DNA of 35,461 nucleotides from an uncultured Acidobacteriota bacterium. GTDB lineage: Bacteria; Acidobacteriota; Blastocatellia; Pyrinomonadales; Pyrinomonadaceae. The DNA lies in contig CADEGD010000046.1 of assembly GCA_902826795.1 (NCBI GenBank), positions 1-35,461 of the forward strand, read 5' to 3'. This document shows, piece by piece, positions 18,001 to 25,630 of the stretch (position 1 is the first letter of the stretch; each line of letters begins with the position of its first letter). The position numbers and the translations under genes are program-made. Below the pieces are notes generated by a model. That model was not told the DNA's origin. It worked only from the letters and a program-made list of their open reading frames with translations, and made no database searches.

Positions 18001-20677
18001 CCAAGTCAAGATCCGCGGCTTTCGAGTTGAACTCGGTGAGATAGAGAAAGTGATCGGCTCACACGCAGACATCGAGGAGGCCGTGGTTGTACCCTCAAAC
18101 ACCGAATCGACTGAGGCTCAGATCGTAGGATACTTCGTGCCGAAACGTCGAGCATTTCCCGAGGTGCCTATCGATGTAGAAGTCTGGCCATCTATGGGGG
18201 AATATCCTGTTTACGATGACCTAATGTACTACGCGATGAGCGCCGACACCTTGCGTACAAGTCGGTACAAATCAGCGATCGAAATGCTGGTCTATGACAA
18301 GGTTGTAGTAGAAATAGGAACGGGTCGTGACATTATCCTTGCACGAATGTGTGTTGCCGCCGGAGCAAAGCATGTTTATGCAATTGAGGTGATGGAGGAG
18401 TCCTTCAACGAGGCTCAAAATCTGATCGATAGTTTGGGCCTCGCGGATAAAATCACGCTATTGCACGGCTTTTCGTCGCAAATAGAAATACCTGAGAAGG
18501 CTGATGTTTGCCTTTCAGAGATAATCGGCACGATCGGCAGTTCTGAGGGAGCCATTCCCGTGCTAAACGATGCGCGGCGGTTTTTAAAACCAGACGGCGT
18601 GATGATACCAGAAAGGTGCGTTACAAAGCTTGCAGCTGTCCAGCTTCCCGACGACCTGGTGATCAGTCCGAAATTTTCCGCCCTGTCGAGCAGGTATGCC
18701 TCAAAGGTTTTTGAAAATGTTGGCTGCTCATTTGATCTGCGTGTATCGCTGAAACCACGAAACATTGCTAAGCACTTGTCGGCCGATTATCTTTTTGAAG
18801 ATCTTGACTTTTCCAAGAAGCTCGACGCGGAGACGTGTCATGACCTCACGATCTCTATCGAGCGGAATGGCAGGATTGATGGGTTTCTACTCTGGTTGAA
18901 TTTGTTTACCGCAAAGGATCTTCAGATAGATAGCCTCAACGAAGAGTCGAGTTGGCTGCCAGTGTTCTTCCCCGCGTTTGATCCAGGGGTCAACGTATCT
19001 TCGGGCGATGAGTTACATGTAACGGTAAGCAGATCGACTTCGAGCAACGGAATAAATCCCGATTATTCGATTGACGGCGTTCTCCGCAAGGCAGCCGGCG
19101 ATTCAGTTCATTTTCACTACGATTCGCTTCATCACGAGCCTAGTAAGGAAAGATCAGGCTTTTACAAGCGGTTGTTCGAGAGGCGTGTTTCACCCGCAGT
19201 ACATAACGGAGTGCCCACAGTCGCGGAGATTCGAGAGTTTCTTTCCGAACGTCTACCTGCGGGTATGATTCCGTCTAGGTTTGTACAGCTTGACCGGATG
19301 CCAACCACGCGAAGCGGGAAGATCGATCGAGTCGCGCTGGCGGCCCGTAGCTCGAGTTCAAAAAAGACTATCTCAGCGCATGGTTCGCCAAAAGACGACA
19401 CGGAAGGAACTCTCGCCGAGATATGGAAGGACGTGCTTGAGATTGAACATGTGGGCACTCGAGACAACTTTTTTGACCTCGGCGGGCATTCCTTAAAAGC
19501 AATTAGAATGTTTGCAGAGGTTGAGGCAAAGTTCAGAAAGAATATTCCGCTTGGAACCCTTTTTACGGCGGGCACGATCGAGGAACTAGCGGAGATTATC
19601 CGTCAGGACGTTTGGCACGAGCCTGAGACATCGATTGTTCCGATTCAACCGGATGGAACGAAGCCTCCGCTCTTTTGCATTCACGCTGGAGGGGGGAACG
19701 TGCTTTTTTATCGCGACCTGGCGAAGCATCTCGGAACAGATCAGCCCTTGTTCGGAATTCAGGCCCGCCGAGTAGGAGGGCGACAGGTCGCTCACGAAAC
19801 TGTCGAAGAGATGGCGACCTTCTACATCTCTGAGCTTAGGTCAGTCCAGCCGAAGGGGCCTTTTTACCTTGGTGGAAGCTCTTTCGGTGGTGTCGTCGCA
19901 CTTGAGATGGCTCAACAACTTCGCGATCAGGGAGACGATGTTGCGCTACTTGCCCTGATGGACACGGGGGCTCCGACCTATCCGCAGCTTCTTGCCGGGA
20001 CTACGCCATTCAAAGCGAAGATTTACGAAAGCGCCAGAAGGATTCAGCATCATTTTGACAGTCTTTTAGGGCTCGCTAGTGAGCATAGGCTTCCTTATAT
20101 TCTTCAAAAGCTCGCGAAGCTGAAGCTAAGATACGGCCGGAAGAAGAGACATCTGTTTAGGCGAGCCGCCCAATCCTACAACGCGAGATTCAACGCGGAT
20201 AAAGAGCTATCGGCAGAATATATTCAGCTAGAGGATCAGATCGAGAAGTCGCTTGAGAGATACAAAGTCCGGAGCTTTTCCGGGAAGATCACTCTCTTTC
20301 GAGCGCTAAATCAGCCCTTGGGGATCGTTCCAGATCCAACGTTGGGATGGGACGGAATACCCTCGGAATTAGAGATCCACGACGTTCCCGGTCATCATGG
20401 ATCGGTCGTGGCAGAGCCTTATGTAGGCGTCTTGGCCGAGAAGCTCGCGGTGTGTATTGACCGGGCCGCAGGCAAGCAAAACTTGAATGGCAATGGCCCG
20501 ACGGATCAAGAGCGAAACGGGGCAACCGCTGTCTTGCCCAAGTCAGCTACGGTAGCTGCTTCGAACGGCCGTCATGGAGGTGCGTTCGGATTGTTCCTGT
20601 TTTTCACTTGTCCGCTTGAAATTGTATGTGTGGAATTGTTGGCGTTTTCGGCGAGTCTTGGACTTCCGATAATTTAA
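15065..20677 (+). CDS. NRPS with N-terminal formyltransferase: F-(C-terminal half of C)-A[PRMT-like MT]-PCP-TE
   Basis: This 1870-residue protein starts with a 10-formyl-THF-dependent formyltransferase (about 1-310). The catalytic trio is intact: Asn97 and His99 in NYHDSLLP, and Asp135 in VDAGD. Residues about 320-570 match only the second lobe of a condensation domain; the HHxxxDG lobe is missing. The A domain runs from about 575: A3 YTSGSTGKPKG at 723, A5 NAYGLTETT near 866, A7 YRTGD near 957, A8 VKIRGFRVELGEIE near 981. Its pocket by eye is DVENITAIT(K), which I cannot assign. Between A8 and A10 lies a PRMT-type methyltransferase (about 1035-1360: VEIGTGRD near 1082, SEIIGTIGSSE near 1151, then a beta-barrel-like part). 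Then come A10 (SGKIDR), a PCP (Ser1476) and a TE (GGSSFGG, Ser1606; Asp1633). The C-terminal tail overlaps the next gene by 52 bases. The architecture suggests loading, formylation and methylation of one amino acid, then release or transfer. Confidence 0.9.
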   Translation: MVVRKEIDRFSSAIIGHGSLPIRCAEILVGKAHAVDAIVSSDESVIQWADENSIRCFESVEDYRDGFSGSVDYLFSINNEHILTKEILETASKQAFNYHDSLLPSYAGTHATSWALLNGEKSHGVSWHLIVDKVDAGDIAKQGVVAISDQDTAFSLNTKCFEAAVKTFEELVEDLGCGRLDLVKQDSDGRSFFPRFKRPPNVCVISWNSSAKEIARLVRALDFGDHPNELGKAKLSVGTDFFVVNEIEVLDSRPTGCPGTIVRVDHDSLQISACDADVVIRSISTVDGLAIAIADLRQRADLREGQVLQGLEEATAGSIDELIKQTAAAERYWVDKLAAANRVAVPYARKGSLDDTVDYNVCEFELPTEFLATVDQAALGSKLLGAFGALLSRLSGQGRFSIGYKAQDLDEKNPYLSGLFATTLPLEITVDDRAPLQDLVSSVEREVFEARRRKTYLRDAAMRYPSLVSDDAISNISWPVTFSELDGIETHLASVDGDLTLALSNGRCYWIFSSSLEVKDVEVLSGQMTLLLLKSLVADEISPVGSLPLMNADQISRLFESWRGESVEYPSEQCLHRLFEQRAEQTPDAIAAVFEDEQVSYAQLDRRANQLANYLLASGLVSGEPVGIATERTIEMIVAALGVMKTGGFYIPIDPLGPSERLNYVVGDADLSVVLSQEKYAEDLRRSFPHVICFDTDSASIAAFEDSRPTAETSSEKPAYAIYTSGSTGKPKGVLISHRSLVNHAVAISRRYELSLSDRVLQFANFSFDVAAEEIFPTLLSGAAVVILPPATQSSLARFSEFLTEQCVSVVNLPVSYWREWTAFMSGKDYGMPSTVRLIVTGSERVYAEDYNSWRRIAGPNVRWLNAYGLTETTITSMVFEPPDREEELGLVPIGKPIDNTHVYVLDKNLQPVPLGVPGELYIGGDCVGIGYLNRPELTAERFVSNHLNETAASVLYRTGDRVRTLPDGNIEFLDRVDNQVKIRGFRVELGEIEKVIGSHADIEEAVVVPSNTESTEAQIVGYFVPKRRAFPEVPIDVEVWPSMGEYPVYDDLMYYAMSADTLRTSRYKSAIEMLVYDKVVVEIGTGRDIILARMCVAAGAKHVYAIEVMEESFNEAQNLIDSLGLADKITLLHGFSSQIEIPEKADVCLSEIIGTIGSSEGAIPVLNDARRFLKPDGVMIPERCVTKLAAVQLPDDLVISPKFSALSSRYASKVFENVGCSFDLRVSLKPRNIAKHLSADYLFEDLDFSKKLDAETCHDLTISIERNGRIDGFLLWLNLFTAKDLQIDSLNEESSWLPVFFPAFDPGVNVSSGDELHVTVSRSTSSNGINPDYSIDGVLRKAAGDSVHFHYDSLHHEPSKERSGFYKRLFERRVSPAVHNGVPTVAEIREFLSERLPAGMIPSRFVQLDRMPTTRSGKIDRVALAARSSSSKKTISAHGSPKDDTEGTLAEIWKDVLEIEHVGTRDNFFDLGGHSLKAIRMFAEVEAKFRKNIPLGTLFTAGTIEELAEIIRQDVWHEPETSIVPIQPDGTKPPLFCIHAGGGNVLFYRDLAKHLGTDQPLFGIQARRVGGRQVAHETVEEMATFYISELRSVQPKGPFYLGGSSFGGVVALEMAQQLRDQGDDVALLALMDTGAPTYPQLLAGTTPFKAKIYESARRIQHHFDSLLGLASEHRLPYILQKLAKLKLRYGRKKRHLFRRAAQSYNARFNADKELSAEYIQLEDQIEKSLERYKVRSFSGKITLFRALNQPLGIVPDPTLGWDGIPSELEIHDVPGHHGSVVAEPYVGVLAEKLAVCIDRAAGKQNLNGNGPTDQERNGATAVLPKSATVAASNGRHGGAFGLFLFFTCPLEIVCVELLAFSASLGLPII

Positions 20678-22389
20678 TAGCCGCTGTTAACTCGCAGCAG
20701 CATCGAGGACCCGATTGCGAGGGCACGTACGCCAACGATCGCCGGACCGCGGGCCTTGGCCACAATCGGCTAAGCATCATCGATCTATCCGAAGCCGGAC
20801 GGCAGCCGATGTTCAGTTCGGATGGAAGCCTTGTGATTACATACAACGGAGAGATCTATAACTACCTTGAGTTACGCAGAGAACTTGAGGATAGATATCA
20901 ATTTAAGACGCGGACCGATACGGAAGTTCTGCTGGCAGCTTATCAGGTTTGGGGTACCGCCTGTCTGGACCGATTAGTAGGTATGTTCGCCTTCGCGATC
21001 TGGGATGTGAGTAAGAATTGTGGATTTGCGGCCCGCGATCGATTTGGCGTTAAGCCTTTTTATTATCACGGGAAGGCCGATGGAACGTTGATTTTCGCTA
21101 GCGAGATCAAAGCGATTCACGCTGCGGGCGTTCCGAGAAAGCCAGACGAATCCGCGTGGGCGACCTACCTGTCGAGCGGGCATTACGACCATTCCGAGAG
21201 AACATTTTGGAAGGGCATCGATCGGTTGCCGCCCGGACATTTTCTGGAATGGAAGAACAACTCGACATCTATAAGGCGTTGGTACGACGTAGCCGACCAA
21301 TCAGGCATCGAGTTTGACCTTCGTTCAGACGATGTGGTCGCCGAAGAGTACCTTTCGCTTATGCGAGAGAGCGTCAAGTTTCGCTTTCGCAGCGATGTGC
21401 CGGTCGGCATAAATCTGAGCGGCGGCCTCGATTCTTCGACGCTGCTTGGATTGGTGCATGACGTGCAGGGTGAAGATTCGGACGTAAAAGCATTTACTTT
21501 TTCGACCGGTGATGCGAATTACGACGAATTGCCGTGGGTCGAGCAAATGCTCGCGACAACGAACCACGAGCTTGTGGACTGTCGCTTGTACGCCAAAGAG
21601 GTTCCGTCGCTTGCCGAGAAAGTACAGTTTCACCAAGACGAGCCCTTTGGTGGTATGCCGACGCTGGCTTACGCACAGGTATTTAAGGCCGCGAAGGAAG
21701 CTGGTGTTACCGTATTGCTTGACGGAAATGGAATGGATGAGCAGTGGGCAGGATATGACTATTTCGAGACCGCATCCGGCGGTTCCGCGAGCTTGATTCA
21801 GGGAACCGTCGAACGGCCGGTTAAGCCCGAATGCCTGACGCCTGAATTTCAAGCGTTAGCGGAAAAATTTGACGTGCCCGACGTATATCCCGATAGGCTG
21901 AGGGGGATTCAGTACAGAGACACGAGGTTTACAAAGATCCCGAGAGCAATGCGGTTCAACGACCGCATATCAATGCAATATTCGACGGAGCTGCGCGAAC
22001 CATTCCTCGACCATCGGATGTTTGAATTGGCGCTACGCCAGCCGCCGGAGCGAAAGATCAACGGCGGAGTTCGCAAAGCGATGCTGCGGCAAATCTCGCG
22101 AAAGCTGGTCCCGAACGGTGTGTCGGAAGCACCAAAACGCCCGCTCCAAACTCCGCAACGCGAATGGCTTCGCGGCGAGCTTAACGAGTGGGCAAACGAG
22201 AAGATCGAAACGGGCCTCGATAGCCTCGCCGCCGGATGGCTCGACCGGGATGCGGTGCGAGCTTCGTGGAAGGATTTTTCGGCCGGTAAAGGCGACAACA
22301 GTTTTTTTGTTTGGCAATGGATCAGCCTTGGGCTTATCGCCTCGGCCGCGAATTCGAGCGGCGATCGACGGAGCCTTGCCGCAAGCTGA
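20626..22389 (+). CDS. asnB: Asparagine synthase-like glutamine amidotransferase (AsnB family)
   Basis: This 587-residue cytosolic enzyme has the class II glutaminase domain (MCGIVGVFG, catalytic Cys2; QQHRGPD; NGEIYN) and a synthetase domain with the ATP-pyrophosphatase loop SGGLDSS at 265-271. The start is fixed because Cys2 must become the N-terminus after Met removal, so the 52-base overlap with the upstream NRPS is genuine. The loop usually reading GEGxDE is DGNGMDE here, so the residue aligned by eye with E. coli AsnB Glu348 is Asn368. The enzyme may therefore not make free asparagine. AsnB relatives in natural-product and O-antigen loci amidate other carboxylates, form amidine groups or close lactam rings. 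Overlap with the NRPS points to a role with the peptide, and the exporter genes follow 39 bases later. Confidence 0.92.
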   Translation: MCGIVGVFGESWTSDNLIAAVNSQQHRGPDCEGTYANDRRTAGLGHNRLSIIDLSEAGRQPMFSSDGSLVITYNGEIYNYLELRRELEDRYQFKTRTDTEVLLAAYQVWGTACLDRLVGMFAFAIWDVSKNCGFAARDRFGVKPFYYHGKADGTLIFASEIKAIHAAGVPRKPDESAWATYLSSGHYDHSERTFWKGIDRLPPGHFLEWKNNSTSIRRWYDVADQSGIEFDLRSDDVVAEEYLSLMRESVKFRFRSDVPVGINLSGGLDSSTLLGLVHDVQGEDSDVKAFTFSTGDANYDELPWVEQMLATTNHELVDCRLYAKEVPSLAEKVQFHQDEPFGGMPTLAYAQVFKAAKEAGVTVLLDGNGMDEQWAGYDYFETASGGSASLIQGTVERPVKPECLTPEFQALAEKFDVPDVYPDRLRGIQYRDTRFTKIPRAMRFNDRISMQYSTELREPFLDHRMFELALRQPPERKINGGVRKAMLRQISRKLVPNGVSEAPKRPLQTPQREWLRGELNEWANEKIETGLDSLAAGWLDRDAVRASWKDFSAGKGDNSFFVWQWISLGLIASAANSSGDRRSLAAS

Positions 22390-22428
22390 AAATTAGGAAG
22401 ACGCGGTACATTGACGTTACGAGAACGA

Positions 22429-23343
22429 ATGTCAGAACACGGAACAACATTAAATATTGAAAAGTTCGGATCCGCTTCGGAAGCGAAGGCTCTTTCTGCT
22501 GAAGCTGATGACTGGACCTTAATAATAAGGCCACAGACTGGTTGGTTCGACCTACACTTGGCCGACCTATGGAGATACCGCGATCTCGTCACGATGTTCG
22601 TTCGACGCGACTTTGTGTCTTTCTATAAGCAGACAGTTCTTGGTCCGCTATGGTTCGTTCTCCAGCCGCTGCTGACAACATTAACTTTCACGATAATTTT
22701 TGGAAATCTAGCGAAGATATCGACCGACGGCCTTCCGAAGATACTTTTTTACATGTCCGGGATCACAGCTTGGAACTATTTCGGCGAGTGCTTGACAAAA
22801 ACGTCTGATACCTTCAACGCCAATGCGAGCATCTTTGGGAAAGTATATTTTCCTCGGCTTTCGGTCCCTATCTCGATAGTAATTTCGAATTTGATCAAGT
22901 TCGCGATCCAGTTTGGACTTTTTCTTGTCTTTTACTTTTACTTCCTGTTCCGCGGAAGCAATATACAGCCGAATTCGATGCTTTTAATGCTTCCGGTGCT
23001 GCTGTTGCTTATGGCGGGACTTGGGCTTGGCAGCGGCATAATCGTTTCCTCGCTGACAACTCGATACCGGGACTTGCGCTTCCTAGTTCAGTTTGGAACG
23101 CAACTTTTAATGTATTCGACTCCGGTCATTTTTCCGCTGTCGAGCATTCCCGAACAATACCGCTGGATAATGATCGCGAATCCGATGACTCCGCTCATCG
23201 AAACTTTTCGTTATGCCTTTTTAGGAACGGGTACTGTGAGTTGGGGAATGCTGGGTTATTCAGCCGTCGCGACGCTCGTGATAATGACCGTTGGAATACT
23301 TCTATTTAACAGGGTAGAGAAGACCTTCATGGACACCGTTTGA
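22429..23343 (+). CDS. wzm: ABC transporter permease, polysaccharide export (Wzm-like)
   Basis: This is the membrane subunit of an ABC-2 type exporter for O-antigen, capsule or teichoic-acid-type polymers. The cytosolic N-terminus ends in DLWRYRDLVTMFVRRDF and is followed by LGPLWFVLQPLL, both typical of the family. About six hydrophobic segments follow, with the family's GLGSGIIVSSLTTRYRDLR between segments and a late TPVIFPLSSIPE. From ATG 22429 it is 304 residues; TTG at 22411 in the same frame would add six residues and has AGGAAG at 22395-22400 upstream, so that start is a fair alternative. It pairs with the ATPase gene 17 bases downstream. Confidence 0.94.
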   Translation: MSEHGTTLNIEKFGSASEAKALSAEADDWTLIIRPQTGWFDLHLADLWRYRDLVTMFVRRDFVSFYKQTVLGPLWFVLQPLLTTLTFTIIFGNLAKISTDGLPKILFYMSGITAWNYFGECLTKTSDTFNANASIFGKVYFPRLSVPISIVISNLIKFAIQFGLFLVFYFYFLFRGSNIQPNSMLLMLPVLLLLMAGLGLGSGIIVSSLTTRYRDLRFLVQFGTQLLMYSTPVIFPLSSIPEQYRWIMIANPMTPLIETFRYAFLGTGTVSWGMLGYSAVATLVIMTVGILLFNRVEKTFMDTV

Positions 23344-23360
23344 GGTCGCGCGTTTAGAAA

Positions 23361-24644
23361 ATGTCAGAAACTGTAATTCAAGTTAGAGATCTCTCAAAGC
23401 GGTATCGTCTCGGTGTCATCGGCGGCAGGCGCCTCGTGGATGACATCAATAGTTCGATGGCACGTCTGCTTGGAAGGCAAGATCCGCTTGCCAAGGTAGA
23501 TCTATTGCCGGGTGCTGATAAGCAAAAAGCCGCCAGATCGGATGAGATGTGGGCATTGCAAAATGTTTCCTTTGACGTAGAGAAAGGAGCCGTCATAGGG
23601 ATCATCGGCCGTAACGGTGCCGGTAAGAGCACGCTGCTCAAAATCCTTTCGCGCGTCACCGCTCCCACGACCGGAGAGGTCCGCGTCAAGGGCCGCATCG
23701 CAAGTCTGCTTGAAGTGGGGACTGGCTTTCATCCCGAACTCACGGGTCGCGAAAATGTTTTTTTGAATGGCGCGATCTATGGAATGACGAAGGCTGAGAT
23801 CAGGGATAGATTCGACGAGATCGTCGAGTTCTCCGGTTTCGAAAAGTATATTGACACGCCCGTAAAACGCTACAGCAGCGGCATGTGGGTGAGGCTCGCG
23901 TTTGCCGTCGCAGCCCATCTGGATCCCGAAATATTGATCGTGGATGAAGTTCTGGCCGTTGGTGACGCGGCGTTTCAAGAGCGATGCTTAGGGAAGATGG
24001 AAAAGGTGGCAGGAGACGGGCGAACCGTGTTACTTGTCAGCCATAACATGTCGACCATCCAACAGATATGCAAAGAATGCATAATGCTGAAAAACGGCAG
24101 CATTCATAAGGTAGGCGCCCCCGGAAGCGTCGTAAGCGAATATTTATCTGAAACCCGAGTCGCCACAAATGTTGACTTAACTCAGTGGCAAGATCGCACC
24201 GGCAACGGCTTTGCAAAACTGAGCCGGATGGCGTTCCTAAATGCCGACGGTGAAGAAGCCGGAATCTTCCCCATTGGAACCACCATCTGCTTCGATCTCG
24301 AGACGACCTACAACCGTGAGCTGATCGACCCTCTTTTTGAAGTCATCATTCACGACCCGGCTGGCGAGCCGCTTATGCACTTACGGTCCGAACATGACGG
24401 GCTGAGAATCGGCAAGGTGAATGGCCGTACTTCAGTTAGAGCAAGGGTCGACAATGTCGGACTGTATCCGGGCCGATATTTCGTAAGTGCGCGCATTGCG
24501 GCGGGTGGCAGGAATGTAGACTTCCCCCGGCTTTGCGGTTCGTTTCAAGTTACGCCTTCCCCGGGAAGGCACGGAGACCTTCGCCTGAATCCTAAGTGGG
24601 GAAAGTATCATTTGGACTCGACGTGGACCCGCGGAGATCAGTAA
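23361..24644 (+). CDS. wzt: ABC transporter ATP-binding protein with Wzt C-terminal sugar-binding domain
   Basis: This is the ATPase partner of the preceding permease. The nucleotide-binding domain has Walker A GRNGAGKST, the family LLEVGTGFHPELTGREN stretch, the signature YSSGMWVRLAF, Walker B ILIVDEVLAVGD and the switch His in LVSHN. After about residue 265 there is an additional beta-rich domain of about 150 residues ending SFQVTPSPG. It corresponds to the Wzt C-terminal domain, which in E. coli O8/O9a recognises the non-reducing end of the O-polysaccharide. Its presence (427 residues in all) implies that the exported cargo is a glycan or carries one, which matters for reading the NRPS genes upstream. 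Confidence 0.95.
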   Translation: MSETVIQVRDLSKRYRLGVIGGRRLVDDINSSMARLLGRQDPLAKVDLLPGADKQKAARSDEMWALQNVSFDVEKGAVIGIIGRNGAGKSTLLKILSRVTAPTTGEVRVKGRIASLLEVGTGFHPELTGRENVFLNGAIYGMTKAEIRDRFDEIVEFSGFEKYIDTPVKRYSSGMWVRLAFAVAAHLDPEILIVDEVLAVGDAAFQERCLGKMEKVAGDGRTVLLVSHNMSTIQQICKECIMLKNGSIHKVGAPGSVVSEYLSETRVATNVDLTQWQDRTGNGFAKLSRMAFLNADGEEAGIFPIGTTICFDLETTYNRELIDPLFEVIIHDPAGEPLMHLRSEHDGLRIGKVNGRTSVRARVDNVGLYPGRYFVSARIAAGGRNVDFPRLCGSFQVTPSPGRHGDLRLNPKWGKYHLDSTWTRGDQ

Positions 24645-24718
24645 TCAACACCTGCGGCCTCTTCATTCGTTAATCTCGAACTATGTCTTGTAAAAGCCGC
24701 TGAACAAATTTTTGCACC
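24645..24718 (+). promoter_or_regulatory. 74-base gap before the dioxygenase gene
   Basis: This is the second-largest gap in the window, locally richer in A and T than the flanking genes. No clear promoter hexamers with correct spacing, hairpin or terminator can be named. It could mark a transcript boundary between exporter and glycan-modification genes. Confidence 0.2.
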
Positions 24719-25630
24719 ATGAAAAGTGGCCTTCGGTCGTTAGTTAAAAAAGTTAAGAAAACCGATTTGATTTGGCGTTATTGGTCGAACTATTCGTCCA
24801 CGATGGCTTTTAATCGGCAGTCTGGGGCCAAGCTTAGCGAACAAGAGTCGGAAATTCTAACCCAACTAGATCACTCTGGAATAGCCGTAACTTCGATCGA
24901 CAAATTGCTTGGTAGCTCTGAGGATTTTCAAGTCTTGGCCTCTGTAGTGTCGGATATGGCAACAACTAGATCCGAGATACTCTCGGACCTCAGAGCAAAG
25001 GCGAATGACGAAAATGAGTTGGGAAGTAAAACATTCAATCTGGAAATGTTGGGTGGTGAAGTCAGATTTGACGCTCAAGACATTTTTGCACGTTTTGCAT
25101 TAAACGAGTCATTGTTGCGAATCGCCGACGCCTATTTCGGACTCTACGTGAAGCTTCGTTACTACAACGTTTGGCATACCTTCGCGTCGCATGGCTCCTC
25201 ACGAGAGTCGCAGCTGTGGCATTACGACCGCGAGGACAACTACATCCTCAAGGTATTCCTCTATTTGGAAGATGTTGACGAAGGAGCGGGGCCGTTCACG
25301 TATGCTCCGGGAAGTCATAAGAAAGGCGAGTATCGCTCGCTCGATCCCGAACATTTTTTAGAGACGGGCGTTCGCCGGTCCACCGATTCTCAGATGAAGG
25401 CAGCCTACCCGGAGGATCGATGGATGCGAGCGGTCGGTGCAAAGGGAACGATCATTTTTGCGGACACTCGCGGTTACCATAAGGGTGGAGAAGCGAGAAC
25501 GAAAGACCGCATAATGTTCACCTCAATGTATACGTCCCCCGCCTCCGAATCAAAAAGGCTCATCAAATTTCCGGCGTCACTCGACACATCATCCCTAAGT
25601 GAGCGACAGCGAAGAGCACTGCAGTGTTGA
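24719..25630 (+). CDS. Phytanoyl-CoA dioxygenase (PhyH) family Fe(II)/2-oxoglutarate oxygenase
   Basis: This 303-residue protein has a plausible complete iron-binding triad, His168-x-Asp170 (LWHYDRED) and His254 (TRGYHKGGEA), with Arg264 placed to hold 2-oxoglutarate. The middle (LKVFLYLEDVDEGAGPFTYAPGS) is typical of PhyH-like hydroxylases in natural-product and surface-polysaccharide clusters. The N-terminal ~30 residues are basic and carry no signal peptide, so it should be cytosolic. The substrate is unknown: it could hydroxylate an amino acid for the NRPS, the peptide, or a sugar/lipid intermediate. Its end overlaps the next gene by 7 bases. Confidence 0.87.
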   Translation: MKSGLRSLVKKVKKTDLIWRYWSNYSSTMAFNRQSGAKLSEQESEILTQLDHSGIAVTSIDKLLGSSEDFQVLASVVSDMATTRSEILSDLRAKANDENELGSKTFNLEMLGGEVRFDAQDIFARFALNESLLRIADAYFGLYVKLRYYNVWHTFASHGSSRESQLWHYDREDNYILKVFLYLEDVDEGAGPFTYAPGSHKKGEYRSLDPEHFLETGVRRSTDSQMKAAYPEDRWMRAVGAKGTIIFADTRGYHKGGEARTKDRIMFTSMYTSPASESKRLIKFPASLDTSSLSERQRRALQC

